Positions 9,413 to 17,335 of a stretch of 64,000 nt of DNA are shown here, one piece after another. The notes beneath the pieces were generated by a model. That model worked only from the letters and a program-made list of their open reading frames with translations, was not told where the DNA came from and made no database searches. Position numbers and translations under genes: made by a program. The DNA is from an uncultured Acidobacteriota bacterium (GTDB lineage Bacteria; Acidobacteriota; Blastocatellia; Pyrinomonadales; Pyrinomonadaceae), in the NCBI GenBank assembly GCA_937859595.1, contig CALMAH010000016.1:62001-126000 (forward strand), written 5' to 3'. Numbering within the stretch: the first letter of the stretch is position 1; each line of letters opens with the position of its first letter.

Positions 9413-9871
9413 TCATCCGGAGAACTTTGAAAGGCCTCGCGTGGTTCGTTCGGTAACGCTTGCGGGTTTCTTTCCCTCAAGTGCCGCCTCCGGCAACAGG
9501 TCCGGCCCGCTCTTCCCGATCTCGTCAAATTCGCTCGAAGAAGGCGGCCGCAGCCTTTCGATCTGCCCTTTCAGCAATCGCATCCGTACATAGGTTTGGA
9601 CCTGCCATGCGGTTATCGCGATCAGGAACCCGAATACAGGATAGATAACCAATGGGGCCGCGCCCTTGCTAATGAAGACAACGAAAAGTGCTGCGGCGAG
9701 CGCAAGACTTACGACCGCGGTGGAAAAGGTAAAGAACGAATTGATCTTTATGTGTTCTTCCAACGGGGCTTCCCTTTTCTTCAATTTGTCGAGATCGGGG
9801 AGAAATACGCCGCAACTTCGGCAATATGTCTCGGGAACCTGTTCGGGGTTGCCGCACTTTGGACAGAACAT
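9413..9871 (-). CDS. Zinc-ribbon membrane protein
   Basis: A 152-residue protein with an N-terminal zinc ribbon (C3-x2-C6 and C17-x2-C20: MFCPKCG and YCRSCG) followed by two adjacent membrane helices (about residues 45-70 and 73-92: TFSTAVVSLALAAALFVVFI, PLVIYPVFGFLIAITAW). The C-terminal tail is charged and disordered, ending GLSKFSG. Such zinc-ribbon plus TM proteins are common and uncharacterised. It lies 35 nt downstream of proline dehydrogenase? No: it is downstream on the minus strand, so it could be read through from that gene. Confidence 0.75.
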   Translation of the reverse strand: MFCPKCGNPEQVPETYCRSCGVFLPDLDKLKKREAPLEEHIKINSFFTFSTAVVSLALAAALFVVFISKGAAPLVIYPVFGFLIAITAWQVQTYVRMRLLKGQIERLRPPSSSEFDEIGKSGPDLLPEAALEGKKPASVTERTTRGLSKFSG

Positions 9872-9906
9872 AGCTTGTAATTAAACGAGCGGCCGCGCGA
9901 AATAGT

Positions 9907-11085
9907 TCACGCGAGACCCCGCCGCTTCAATTCCGTTCTTATTAGAGACAGTTCGCGTCCCATTTGGCCCATTACCGAGGTGTTTTCCTCTGCACGGCGG
10001 ATCAGATAGGGGACGGCGTCTTTTACCGGGCCATAAGGGACATATTTCGAGACGTTGTAGCCGTGTTTGGCGAGAACGTAACTAAGGTTGTCACTCATTC
10101 CGTATAGTTGTGAAAAGTAGATATGAGGATGGGACGAAGAGATCTCCTCGTCATACATCCTCTTTGCAAGGCGGAAGGTGCTTTTCTCATTATGGGTACC
10201 GGCAACGAAGGCGATCTCGTCCAGATGGTTCAAACAATAGTCTATCGCAGCATCAAAGTCGGCATCGGTTGACTCGCGGTCAGGCTGGATCGGCGACGGG
10301 TAACCCATTTCGCTTGCCCGCTCGCGTTCCTTTTCCATATAGGCCCCGCGAACAAGCTTTGCCCCGAGAAGATAGCCCTCGGCTGCGGCACGCTTTCGCG
10401 AATCTCGGAGAAACTGGAGACGATCGGTCCGGTAAAGCTGGAATGTGTTAAAGACGATGACCCGCTCGCTGTTGTATCGCTTCATCATATCGTCCGCGAG
10501 GCGGTCGATGGCGTCCTGTATCCACGATTCCTCCGCGTCGATAAAAACGGGTTGTTCGAGGCTATGTGCAAGATGGCAGATATCGTTGACCCTTTCGGTC
10601 AGAGCAGCGCATTTCATCTGGCTCTTGGCGTCTAGCTGTTTCCGGGAACTCATTCGCTCAAGTGTTCCGAGCGGTGCAATTCCGGTCACCTTAAAAACGG
10701 CAAAGGGGATATTCGGATCTCCTTTTGCACGACGGATCGTCTTCTTGATCTCTTCGCAGGTAGCATCAAACTCTGCCTCTTTTGTCTTGCCCTCAACGGA
10801 GTAATCGAGTATCGCCCCGATCCCCGCCTTCGAAAGCCGTTCTACCGTCGGCTGACATTCTTCGATGGTCTCACCGCCGCAGAACTGTTCGAAGATGGTT
10901 CGTTTGATGATCCCCTCGACGGGAAGCCCGAGCGAAAGCGCAAATTTCGCAGCACCGGTTCCGAGCGAATTCAGGAGCGGGGAATTGAGCATTTTGAACA
11001 GCTTGTTCTTTTCAAGAAGTTCTTTGTCGCTCTTGTCCCCAAAGGCGGTCGCGGTGTCGGAAAAATCAAGGTTGAATTCGCTCAT
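9907..11085 (-). CDS. Proline dehydrogenase (monofunctional)
   Basis: A 392-residue FAD-dependent proline dehydrogenase of the longer, eukaryote/Bacteroidetes-like type rather than the ~300-residue Thermus type. Key PRODH segments are visible: VFKVTGIAPLG, FIDAEESWIQDAID, VFNTFQLYRTDRLQFL, GAKLVRGAYMEKERERA (substrate/FAD region) and AGTHNEKS followed by FSQLYGMSDNLSYVLA. It oxidises L-proline to pyrroline-5-carboxylate and passes electrons to quinone. No P5C dehydrogenase gene adjoins it. Divergently placed from proS with a 140-nt gap. Confidence 0.92.
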   Translation of the reverse strand: MSEFNLDFSDTATAFGDKSDKELLEKNKLFKMLNSPLLNSLGTGAAKFALSLGLPVEGIIKRTIFEQFCGGETIEECQPTVERLSKAGIGAILDYSVEGKTKEAEFDATCEEIKKTIRRAKGDPNIPFAVFKVTGIAPLGTLERMSSRKQLDAKSQMKCAALTERVNDICHLAHSLEQPVFIDAEESWIQDAIDRLADDMMKRYNSERVIVFNTFQLYRTDRLQFLRDSRKRAAAEGYLLGAKLVRGAYMEKERERASEMGYPSPIQPDRESTDADFDAAIDYCLNHLDEIAFVAGTHNEKSTFRLAKRMYDEEISSSHPHIYFSQLYGMSDNLSYVLAKHGYNVSKYVPYGPVKDAVPYLIRRAEENTSVMGQMGRELSLIRTELKRRGLA

Positions 11086-11225
11086 AAAGGCGAAAGTTTA
11101 CCACAGAGAACCTGCAGAAAACAGAGACGAAACGGCCGCAAACCGGGCCGTTGAATTGTTTGTCGGCGGCCAATCGCTTATCATCGGTATTTTAACTCCG
11201 GGCTCGCGACGGCCCGTTACAGATT

Positions 11226-12698
11226 ATGGGTAAAGGACTTCCAAAACGGTCGGAAAATTATTCCGAATGGTACAACGAGATAGTAAAACGGGCCGGGCTG
11301 GCTGAGAATTCGCCCGTTCGCGGGTGCATGGTGATAAAGCCGTATGGTTTTGCCATCTGGGAGAAGATGCAGCGTGCGCTCGACGATATGTTCAAGGCGA
11401 CAGGGCACGAAAACGCCTATTTCCCGCTGTTCGTCCCACGTTCGTTCCTTGAAAAGGAGGAGGAACACGCCGAGGGTTTTGCAAAGGAATGTGCCGTGGT
11501 GACCCACTATCGCCTAAAGGCTGACCCGGACGGCAAGGGCCTGATGGTGGACCCGAACGCCAAGCTCGAAGAGGAGCTCATTATCCGCCCCACCTCTGAG
11601 ACCGTTATCTGGAACGCCTACAAGAACTGGATACAGTCGTGGCGCGACCTGCCGATACTGATAAACCAGTGGGCGAATGTCGTGCGGTGGGAGATGCGGA
11701 CAAGGCTCTTTCTGCGTACGGCGGAATTTCTCTGGCAGGAAGGCCACACGGCCCACGCCACCGAACCGGAGGCCATCGAGGAGACCGAGAAGATACTCGG
11801 CCTCTACGCCGATTTTGCCGAGAACTGGATGGCGATGCCGGTGATACAGGGACTGAAAACACCGAGCGAGCGTTTTGCGGGTGCGGTCGAGACCTATTGC
11901 ATCGAGGCGTTGATGCAGGACGGGCGGGCGTTGCAGGCCGGGACGTCCCATTTTCTCGGGCAAAATTTCGCCAAGGTCTTTGACGTGAAATTCGTCAACA
12001 AGGAGAACCAGCTCGAATATGCATGGGCGACGAGTTGGGGCGTATCGACGCGGCTGATGGGTGCGCTGATAATGGCTCATTCGGACGACAACGGACTTGT
12101 GCTGCCGCCGAAGCTGGCGCCGATACAGGTAGTGATCGTGCCGATCTACAAGAGCGAGGAAGACCTGGCAAAGATCAGCGAAACGGTCGAGGGCATCGTC
12201 GCGGATCTCAGGAACGCCGGTATTTCGGTCAAGTATGACGACAGCGACAATCAGCGGTCGGGATGGAAATTTGCGGAATATGAGCTAAAGGGCGTGCCCA
12301 TCAGGCTCGGGATCGGTATGCGCGACGTAGAGAACGGAACGATCGAAGTAGCCCGGCGCGACACGCTTACAAAAACCAGCGTGCCGATAGAAGGCGTGAT
12401 CGAGACCGTCAATGTGATGCTCGAACAGATACAGCAGGCGATCTATCAGAAGGCCCTCAGGTTCCGCGAAGAGAACACGTTCAGCGTGGACAACTGGGAC
12501 GATTTTACGCGGCAGATCGAAAAAGGCGGCTTCGTAATGGCCCATTGGGACGGCACCGCCGATACCGAGGAAAAGATAAAGAACGAAACAAAGGCCACCA
12601 TCCGCTGTATCCCACTGGTCTCGGCGGACGAGGCCGGCAAATGCGTCTTTAGCGGGAAAGATTCGGCGCGACGCGTCGTTTTCGCTCGGGCATATTAG
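11226..12698 (+). CDS. proS: Prolyl-tRNA synthetase, type 3 (archaeal/eukaryote-like)
   Basis: A 490-residue class II synthetase. The compact form with no editing insert between motifs 2 and 3, the opening [17 protein letters not shown], and [44 protein letters not shown] (motif 2) and [19 protein letters not shown] mark the type-3 enzyme. After the anticodon-binding domain ([15 protein letters not shown]) comes the C-terminal zinc-binding-type extension ending in FARAY, a conserved tyrosine end of this class. It charges tRNA-Pro. The type is shared by archaea, eukaryotes and several bacterial phyla. Confidence 0.96.
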   Translation: MGKGLPKRSENYSEWYNEIVKRAGLAENSPVRGCMVIKPYGFAIWEKMQRALDDMFKATGHENAYFPLFVPRSFLEKEEEHAEGFAKECAVVTHYRLKADPDGKGLMVDPNAKLEEELIIRPTSETVIWNAYKNWIQSWRDLPILINQWANVVRWEMRTRLFLRTAEFLWQEGHTAHATEPEAIEETEKILGLYADFAENWMAMPVIQGLKTPSERFAGAVETYCIEALMQDGRALQAGTSHFLGQNFAKVFDVKFVNKENQLEYAWATSWGVSTRLMGALIMAHSDDNGLVLPPKLAPIQVVIVPIYKSEEDLAKISETVEGIVADLRNAGISVKYDDSDNQRSGWKFAEYELKGVPIRLGIGMRDVENGTIEVARRDTLTKTSVPIEGVIETVNVMLEQIQQAIYQKALRFREENTFSVDNWDDFTRQIEKGGFVMAHWDGTADTEEKIKNETKATIRCIPLVSADEAGKCVFSGKDSARRVVFARAY

Positions 12699-12782
12699 CT
12701 TTTTGATGAATGTCATGGTAATCCATCCGGCAAGCGTATAGTCGTGTAACGAAGAGAACTTGGCGGATCGTGTAAAGGATAT

Positions 12783-13076
12783 ATGGCAGTTTATGTTGAC
12801 AGACTTCGCGATTACGGTTGGAGACACGGGCCGTCGTGTCATTTGATAGCCGATTCGGTTAGCGAATTGATGGAGTTTGCGGCACGGATGGGGCTCAGGC
12901 CGGAGTGGTTCCAGCCAAAGAGCTCGCCGCATTTCGATCTGACGGAAGAAGGCCGCGAGATCGCCGTCCGGCTTGGCGCCGTCGAATTGAACCAACGTCA
13001 AATGGCGCAAAAGCTTCGAACCATCCGACAAGAGAGAATAACGATAACGCTGTCGGCGGGTGCGGGGACAGAGTGA
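12783..13076 (+). CDS. DUF4031 domain protein
   Basis: A 97-residue protein matching the DUF4031 pattern: MAVYVDRLRDYGWRHGPSCHLIAD, then a helix (ELMEFAARMGLRPEWFQ), then HFDLTEEGREIAVRLGAVEL. The ATG follows AAGGAT. DUF4031 proteins are small and uncharacterised; conserved Tyr/Asp/Trp/His residues near the N-terminus suggest an enzyme or metal site. It follows proS by 84 nt and precedes the DUF3060 lipoprotein by 48 nt on the same strand, so the three may form one transcript. Confidence 0.85.
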   Translation: MAVYVDRLRDYGWRHGPSCHLIADSVSELMEFAARMGLRPEWFQPKSSPHFDLTEEGREIAVRLGAVELNQRQMAQKLRTIRQERITITLSAGAGTE

Positions 13077-13124
13077 GCTTTTCGGCCCGGAAAGCCGATC
13101 GCCCCGGTGCCAATGGAGAAAACG

Positions 13125-13631
13125 ATGAAGAAAATGCTGGTTTTGGCCGCCGCCGCTGCCGCTCTTTTCCTAGCCTCGTGTGAGGTGCAGAGCGGGATAA
13201 CCAAACGCAGCGTCGATAAATATGTGAACACGCCTACACCGACCCCTGCCGTTACGCCCACACCCGAAGAACCGGTCGATCCGAAAGACATCGTCCAGGT
13301 GGACACCTCATTTGTCGGCCCAACGTTGAGCGTGGACCGTTCGGGGGCTCCGGCCACGCTAAACTGCGACAAATATAACCGCGTGATGGTCAATATAGAT
13401 TCGCAAAAGGCCACTGTCCGCGGGGCGTGTATGCAGATAATGATAAACGGCGACCGCAACGACCTGACCATCGACGCTACGATGGAGGTAATGCTGAACG
13501 GCCACGAAAACACCGTCCGCTATTCGAAATTTGCAAACGGCCGCCGCCCCCGCATCACCGATAACGGACAGGGAAACACGGTCGAACAGGCCTCCACCGA
13601 CGGCCCGTCGCGTGCCGACACCAAGAAATAG
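13125..13631 (+). CDS. DUF3060 domain lipoprotein
   Basis: Start chosen at ATG 13125, preceded by GGAG 7 nt upstream; alternatives are ATG 13113 and GTG 13107. The N-terminus (MKKMLVLAAAAAALFLASC) is a lipoprotein signal with lipobox LASC. A proline/threonine linker (TPTPTPAVTPTPEEP) leads to a DUF3060 domain built of short strand repeats with asparagine-rich turns: VMVNIDSQKATVRG, IMINGDRNDLTID, VMLNGHENTVRY. The protein is expected to be membrane-anchored and surface or periplasm facing. Function of DUF3060 is unknown. Confidence 0.82.
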   Translation: MKKMLVLAAAAAALFLASCEVQSGITKRSVDKYVNTPTPTPAVTPTPEEPVDPKDIVQVDTSFVGPTLSVDRSGAPATLNCDKYNRVMVNIDSQKATVRGACMQIMINGDRNDLTIDATMEVMLNGHENTVRYSKFANGRRPRITDNGQGNTVEQASTDGPSRADTKK

Positions 13632-13740
13632 AGCACTCCTGCCTTTTTTCGCGACAATCAGGGTGCGGGTTAGGCTTGACCGCAGCAACGGCGGCCAATG
13701 CTTCGCAGCCGCTTAGCCCGCGGTCGAAGAAACTCGAAAA

Positions 13741-13860
13741 CACACGCCCGCGATCTCTCGCCTCACCGCATTACGCACCGCCCTCTCAAGATAATTCCCT
13801 TGTAAATACACAAGAGAGACTGTATTATCGACGGCGCCGGTGCTAGTCAAAAGTTAGGTG
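13741..13860 (+). repeat. Promoter-bearing interspersed repeat, copy A
   Basis: First of four same-orientation copies of a ~120-bp intergenic element (others at 15826, 16518, 17180). All four share a CTCGCCTC-type left part, a -35/-10 pair, ATCGACG just after the -10, and end in TGATCAATAGTT-like sequence followed by GTT, after which the copies diverge. Copy A is closest to copy D (roughly 80% identical by eye). It ends 29 nt before the 150-aa gene at 13890. A GC-rich imperfect hairpin region precedes it (13662-13725). Confidence 0.85.
13800..13828 (+). promoter_or_regulatory. Predicted sigma-70-type promoter in repeat copy A
   Basis: -35 TTGTAA (13800-13805), 17-nt spacer, -10 TATTAT (13823-13828). 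It would start transcription about 55 nt before the ATG at 13890. Confidence 0.65.
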
Positions 13861-13889
13861 TTTCTTGGCTTCTCACAAACTGACAAATT

Positions 13890-14342
13890 ATGGGATATTA
13901 TATGCGTTTCATCGTTGTCGATGACAAAGACATTTTCTTAAGCAAAATCAACTCTGGACTCAAGCAAATCGATCCCGCCTATTCAATCGAGTATGACAAC
14001 GACGCAGACGACGTGGGCGACTTAACTTTTCGTGGAGACATTTACGGTGCGCTAGAAATAAATCGTCCCGGCGATGGGCTTTTTGATGAGGAGATTGATG
14101 AGCTAAAAGAGTTTCTTGAAGATGCCGGAGGCGAACGAAAACCGGAAGTGTTGCAAGTTCTAAGCGACGCAAAAGCAATCATCGCGCTTCAAGTCTTGCA
14201 ACAAGGACGCGCCAGCAGTGAAGAAACGCTTGAGAGAATTGACCCCTTATGGGAGTGGTTATTTGCAAATTACAAAGGTTTGATGCAGGCAGATGCCGAA
14301 GGTTACTATGACTCTCAAGGTCTAATAATTGAAGTTGAGTGA
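13890..14342 (+). CDS. Hypothetical protein, 150 aa
   Basis: Not recognised. Starts MGYYMRFIVVDDKDIFLSKI; the internal ATG at 13902 (MRF) is an equally possible start. Acidic, with alternating strands (RFIVVDD, GALEINRP) and a helical C-terminal half (ETLERIDPLWEWLFANYKGL). Base composition is clearly lower in GC than flanking housekeeping genes. The look, size and placement in a run of isolated accessory genes resemble an immunity-like or cargo protein, but this is inference only. Preceded by repeat copy A and its promoter. Confidence 0.7.
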   Translation: MGYYMRFIVVDDKDIFLSKINSGLKQIDPAYSIEYDNDADDVGDLTFRGDIYGALEINRPGDGLFDEEIDELKEFLEDAGGERKPEVLQVLSDAKAIIALQVLQQGRASSEETLERIDPLWEWLFANYKGLMQADAEGYYDSQGLIIEVE

Positions 14343-14483
14343 AAACATCGACACGCCAAACAAGTTATTGGGCCTGAGGCGGAAACAGCGACTTTATTAT
14401 GACGTTGTTTGTTTCCCTAAACTTTTCCGTAGTGGTTTCGCTACAAGTCAACACAGTCGTTATGTCCTCTCTTTTGTGAACGT

Positions 14484-15011
14484 ATGAGATCTCTGTTCTT
14501 TACATTGTTGATATTGTCTTTCCTGGCAAGTTGTTCAGCAGTTTATGCTCAAACAAAACAACCCGACGAACGTACACTGTTTTCGCAAAGCGTTACAGAT
14601 CTGCCCGCCGTTGACAAGGTCGAGATCTTTGCTGTCGAGGGGATCAGGACCAATCGCAAAGATATTGACTGTACCCAGCCGGATATAGTTTGCAGCATGA
14701 TCTCGGGCAAAATTCTTGCGTCGAAAACGTTGTCGGGCGAAGACGCAAACAAAATTGCCGATCTGTGGCGCGACCTTAGAAACGGAAACGGTGCTGCCTG
14801 CTTTGCCGCGGCCTACGTCTTGCGCTTCTACCAGAACGACAAACTCTTGCTTGTGACCGACGTTTGCTTTCACTGCTGTAACGTGACGCTGCCCGGAACC
14901 GGCATCAGAAGCATTTGCGGCGACAGAGAGGCATTTGTAAGCTTTAAAGATCTGGTAACAACCGAGTTGCCTTTTCCAAAGCTCGAAACGAAAGAGCCTG
15001 ATCTTCGATAA
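14484..15011 (+). CDS. Secreted hypothetical protein, 175 aa
   Basis: Not recognised. N-terminal signal peptide (MRSLFFTLLILSFLASCSAVYAQ); the LASC could also serve as a lipobox, giving a lipoprotein beginning at C17, so cleavage type is uncertain. The mature part contains several cysteines (DCTQPDIVC, GAACF, CFHCC) that could form disulfides or bind metal. No promoter-repeat copy precedes it, unlike four neighbouring genes. Lower GC than the surrounding backbone. Confidence 0.7.
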   Translation: MRSLFFTLLILSFLASCSAVYAQTKQPDERTLFSQSVTDLPAVDKVEIFAVEGIRTNRKDIDCTQPDIVCSMISGKILASKTLSGEDANKIADLWRDLRNGNGAACFAAAYVLRFYQNDKLLLVTDVCFHCCNVTLPGTGIRSICGDREAFVSFKDLVTTELPFPKLETKEPDLR

Positions 15012-15159
15012 TAGCGGCGAAAATAGCGAGATCTTTGACGCAACCCGAAAGCGCTACCTTTTTTTCTTGTCCATTTAACCTAAGCAGGCTTGGCAGCGGG
15101 CCAGATCCAGCGTCGTCTGAGAAATTAGACCATCTAACGTTTCGTTGAGGCATCGTTAT

Positions 15160-15792
15160 ATGAACACAAACATACTCGATCAAATTGAAGACGGGCGGAC
15201 GGACCTGGTGTTCGATCACGTCGCTGCGGGCCACGCGGCGACCTCGACAGGCAATCGCGGAGCGTCCCTGATCGAATGGTGCGCCTACCACGGCGATGTC
15301 AGCGCCATCAAGTTTCTGCTGGCTAACGGCGAGTCGCTCCGGTCACTGGGAGAAAACTATGACCTGAACGGTGCCGCATTTCATGGGCATGCGCACCTAT
15401 GCCAGTTTCTGATCGAAGAAGGAGCAGATGTTGATCAGCCGCTTGCGGATACAGGCGAGACGCCGCTGCACGCCGCGCTCTCCAAAACCGATCGAGTAAG
15501 ATTTGATCCCGTCCTCAAGGTGCTTCTCGACAATGGTGCCGATCCCAACCGTGCGACCACGCCCGGTGTCGAAACCGGTAGTTTTATGCGTGATTGCAGG
15601 ACGAAAGGCGAAACACCGCTTCATAGGGCCGCTGCATTTGGGACGGAAGAAACCATCCAGATGCTGTTGGATGCAGGGGCGGACGTTGAAGCAAAAGACA
15701 TGAACGGAGATTCTCCGCTAAGTTGGGCCAGTTGGTATTTGCGCCCCAGGCCCATTCTAAGAATGCTCTGTTATGGTGAGTTTCGCGCTTAA
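15160..15792 (+). CDS. Ankyrin-repeat protein
   Basis: Start chosen at ATG 15160 with GAGG 9 nt upstream; a TTG 15 nt earlier is in frame but less likely. The 210-residue protein has ankyrin repeats with typical TPLHxA and LLDxGADP patterns: GASLIEWCAYHGDVSAIKFLL, GETPLHAALSK...LLDNGADPN, GETPLHRAAAFGTEETIQMLL, DAGADVEAKDMNGDSPLSWAS. There is no signal peptide, so it probably acts in the cytoplasm as a protein-binding module. Partner unknown. Confidence 0.87.
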   Translation: MNTNILDQIEDGRTDLVFDHVAAGHAATSTGNRGASLIEWCAYHGDVSAIKFLLANGESLRSLGENYDLNGAAFHGHAHLCQFLIEEGADVDQPLADTGETPLHAALSKTDRVRFDPVLKVLLDNGADPNRATTPGVETGSFMRDCRTKGETPLHRAAAFGTEETIQMLLDAGADVEAKDMNGDSPLSWASWYLRPRPILRMLCYGEFRA

Positions 15793-15825
15793 ACTCCTTC
15801 CCCCCGTCACATAGCGACGATTGAA

Positions 15826-15940
15826 CACCCCCGCCAACTCGCCTCGCCCTATTACACACCATCGCGTCAAAAGAGTTTCTTGCTAATTACTATACGAGCC
15901 TGTAATATCGACGCCACTGCTTTTGATCAATAGTTGGCCG
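15826..15940 (+). repeat. Promoter-bearing interspersed repeat, copy B
   Basis: Most divergent of the four copies. It keeps CTCGCCTCGCCCTATTAC, the promoter pair, TGTAATATCGACG and the terminal TTTTGATCAATAGTT. It begins about 33 nt after the ankyrin gene stop and ends 56 nt before the DUF1330 gene start. Confidence 0.8.
15880..15908 (+). promoter_or_regulatory. Predicted promoter in repeat copy B
   Basis: -35 TTGCTA (15880-15885), 17-nt spacer, -10 TAATAT (15903-15908), upstream of the DUF1330 gene. Confidence 0.55.
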
Positions 15941-15996
15941 AAGACATGGTGAATTTGGCCTCAACAGGATATTCGACACTTAGGAGGAGGCGAAAT

Positions 15997-16323
15997 ATGA
16001 GTAGTTCTGACAGGCCTGTGTATTTGGTGGCCCAGCTTGCGGTCAAAGATCTGGACGATTTTATGCAGCGGTACGTATTCGGCGTATCCGGTCAAATGCA
16101 AAAAGCAGGTGCCGAAGTTCTCGCCGCAGCCCCGCCACAGATCCTTGAAGGCGACCAGGACGTCAACAGGACCGTACTTATTCGATTTCCAAGTTTGGAG
16201 ATCGCGACCAACTGGTACGAATCGGAAGAATATCTGCCATTTAGGGAACTGCGAAAAACTGAACTTACGACGAGCGGCGCGGTCCAATTCGTAGAAGAGT
16301 TTGACCCGAGCGCTTTCGCGTAG
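15997..16323 (+). CDS. DUF1330 family protein
   Basis: A 108-residue protein. The ATG at 15997 has an ideal GGAGGAGG site 6 nt upstream, so longer in-frame starts are rejected. It matches DUF1330: PVYLVAQLAVKDLDDFMQRY, ILEGDQDVNRTVLIRFPSLEIATNWYESEEYLPFRELR. This is a dimeric ferredoxin-like alpha/beta fold of unknown function, with the conserved FPSxExAxxWYxSxEY core intact. Cytoplasmic. Preceded by repeat copy B. Confidence 0.88.
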   Translation: MSSSDRPVYLVAQLAVKDLDDFMQRYVFGVSGQMQKAGAEVLAAAPPQILEGDQDVNRTVLIRFPSLEIATNWYESEEYLPFRELRKTELTTSGAVQFVEEFDPSAFA

Positions 16324-16517
16324 AGCACCTGATCTGATCGAATAACGCCTCACATTGCAGTGAACGGCCTTTGTAATGTCGGTTGCGCGTCGCCTGCCCC
16401 ACGCTGCCGGCATGTGTGCGGCGTCCGCCTATCCACTGCCGCCATTTGTCGCGGCGATCTGACTACGCGGCAAAGCCGTTGAGGCTTCTTAGCCTGCCCT
16501 TAAAAAAACTCGGTCCG

Positions 16518-16638
16518 CACCCACCCGCGAACCCTCGCCTCGCCGTATTGCGCCACGCCCTCTCAAGCTAATTCCTTTGTAAATACCCAGAAGAGGCTGT
16601 AATATCGACGGCGTTGGTGTTGATCTATAGTTCGGCGA
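16518..16638 (+). repeat. Promoter-bearing interspersed repeat, copy C
   Basis: Third copy, same orientation. Shares CCCTCGCCTCGCCGTATT, CGCCCTCTCAAG, TAATTCC, the promoter, TATCGACGGCGTTGGTGTTGAT and the terminal ATAGTT. It ends 29 nt before the DUF1801 gene. Confidence 0.85.
16577..16605 (+). promoter_or_regulatory. Predicted promoter in repeat copy C
   Basis: -35 TTGTAA (16577-16582), 17-nt spacer, -10 TAATAT (16600-16605), upstream of the DUF1801 gene. Confidence 0.6.
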
Positions 16639-16667
16639 CCGACGCATCGCCATTGAAGCACTTTGCC

Positions 16668-17084
16668 ATGACGGACAACAAAACCAAGCCAACCGATTCC
16701 AGCGTTGAGGAATACATCGCATCGCGAGCTAACGACGAGCAGAAGGCGGACTGTAAGAGGCTGATGGCCATCTTTCGTAACCTCACGAAGGAGCGGCCAA
16801 AGATGTGGGGGCCGAGCATCGTTGGTTACGGCACCTATCGCTACACATATGAAAGCGGGCGATCCGGTGAGATGCCCTTGGCCGCGTTTGCGATCAGAGG
16901 TCGACAACTTGTCGTCTACCTTGACTGCGAAGGCACTGAGCAAAGTTCGCTGCTTTCGAGACTGGGCAAACATAAGATGGGCAAGAGCTGTCTGTATTTC
17001 AAACGCCTTGACGACCTCGACACATCCGTTCTCGAAGAACTCGTACGCGAATCAATTGCGCAAACAAAACGTAGGTATGGCTAA
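16668..17084 (+). CDS. DUF1801 domain protein
   Basis: A 138-residue protein from the ATG at 16668 (MTDNKTKPTDSSVEEY); 18 further in-frame codons upstream have no site and overlap the repeat tail. It follows the DUF1801 (YdhG-like) plan: VEEYIASRANDEQKADCKRLMAIF, then KMWGPSIVGYGTYRYTYESGRSGEMPLAAFAIRGRQLVVYL, and C-terminal KHKMGKSCLYFKRLDDLD. The GPSIVGYG and FAxRxxxLxxYL motifs are intact. Cytoplasmic; function unknown in the family. Preceded by repeat copy C. Confidence 0.88.
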   Translation: MTDNKTKPTDSSVEEYIASRANDEQKADCKRLMAIFRNLTKERPKMWGPSIVGYGTYRYTYESGRSGEMPLAAFAIRGRQLVVYLDCEGTEQSSLLSRLGKHKMGKSCLYFKRLDDLDTSVLEELVRESIAQTKRRYG

Positions 17085-17179
17085 AGCAGCGACGCCGGCA
17101 TCTTGTCGGCCGCCTGATCACCGGTTGCATCGGAGGACGCTTCGCGACTCCTTGCCTGCGGTCAACGAAACCCTACCAA

Positions 17180-17298
17180 CACACGCCCGTGACCTCTCGC
17201 CTCACCGTATTACACCGCGCCCTCCCAAGATAATTCCTTGTCAATAGCCAGGAGAGACTGTATTATCGACGGCATTGGTGTTGATCAATTGTTACGTG
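17180..17298 (+). repeat. Promoter-bearing interspersed repeat, copy D
   Basis: Fourth copy, same orientation, very close to copy A. Shares CACACGCCCG, CTCTCGCCTCACCG, AAGATAATTCC, GAGAGACTGTATTATCGACGGC (split by one gap in the -35 region) and terminal TTGATCAATTGTT. It ends 37 nt before the AAA ATPase gene. Confidence 0.85.
17238..17266 (+). promoter_or_regulatory. Predicted promoter in repeat copy D
   Basis: -35 TTGTCA (17238-17243), 17-nt spacer, -10 TATTAT (17261-17266). This is the best match to consensus of the four copies and lies 70 nt before the defence-like gene at 17336. Confidence 0.65.
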
Positions 17299-17335
17299 GT
17301 ACCTAGCCACGCGCGCATAGACCCAAAAGGCACGA

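Larger units (their letters stand above)
16324..16667 (+). other. Intergenic region containing repeat copy C
   Basis: Between the DUF1330 and DUF1801 genes. The first ~190 nt are GC-rich with local inverted repeats (for example GCCGTTGAGGC, TTAGCCTGCCC) that show weak similarity to the sequence before copies A and D, so the repeated unit may extend beyond its 120-bp core. The rest is copy C. No open frame here is convincing. Confidence 0.6.

Noticed and set aside
11100..11225. T-box or other leader riboswitch before proS (and asnS)
   Set aside because: No T-box sequence or terminator-antiterminator pair could be seen in the short upstream gaps.
15934..15996. Longer N-terminus for the DUF1330 protein
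   Set aside because: The internal ATG at 15997 has a perfect GGAGGAGG site and matches the family start.
13741..17298. Integron cassette array with attC sites
   Set aside because: The four repeats end in GTT followed by short sequences, which recalls the attC core, and only copy A gives GTTRRRY. No matching RYYYAAC sites could be found at the other ends and no integrase gene is in the window.
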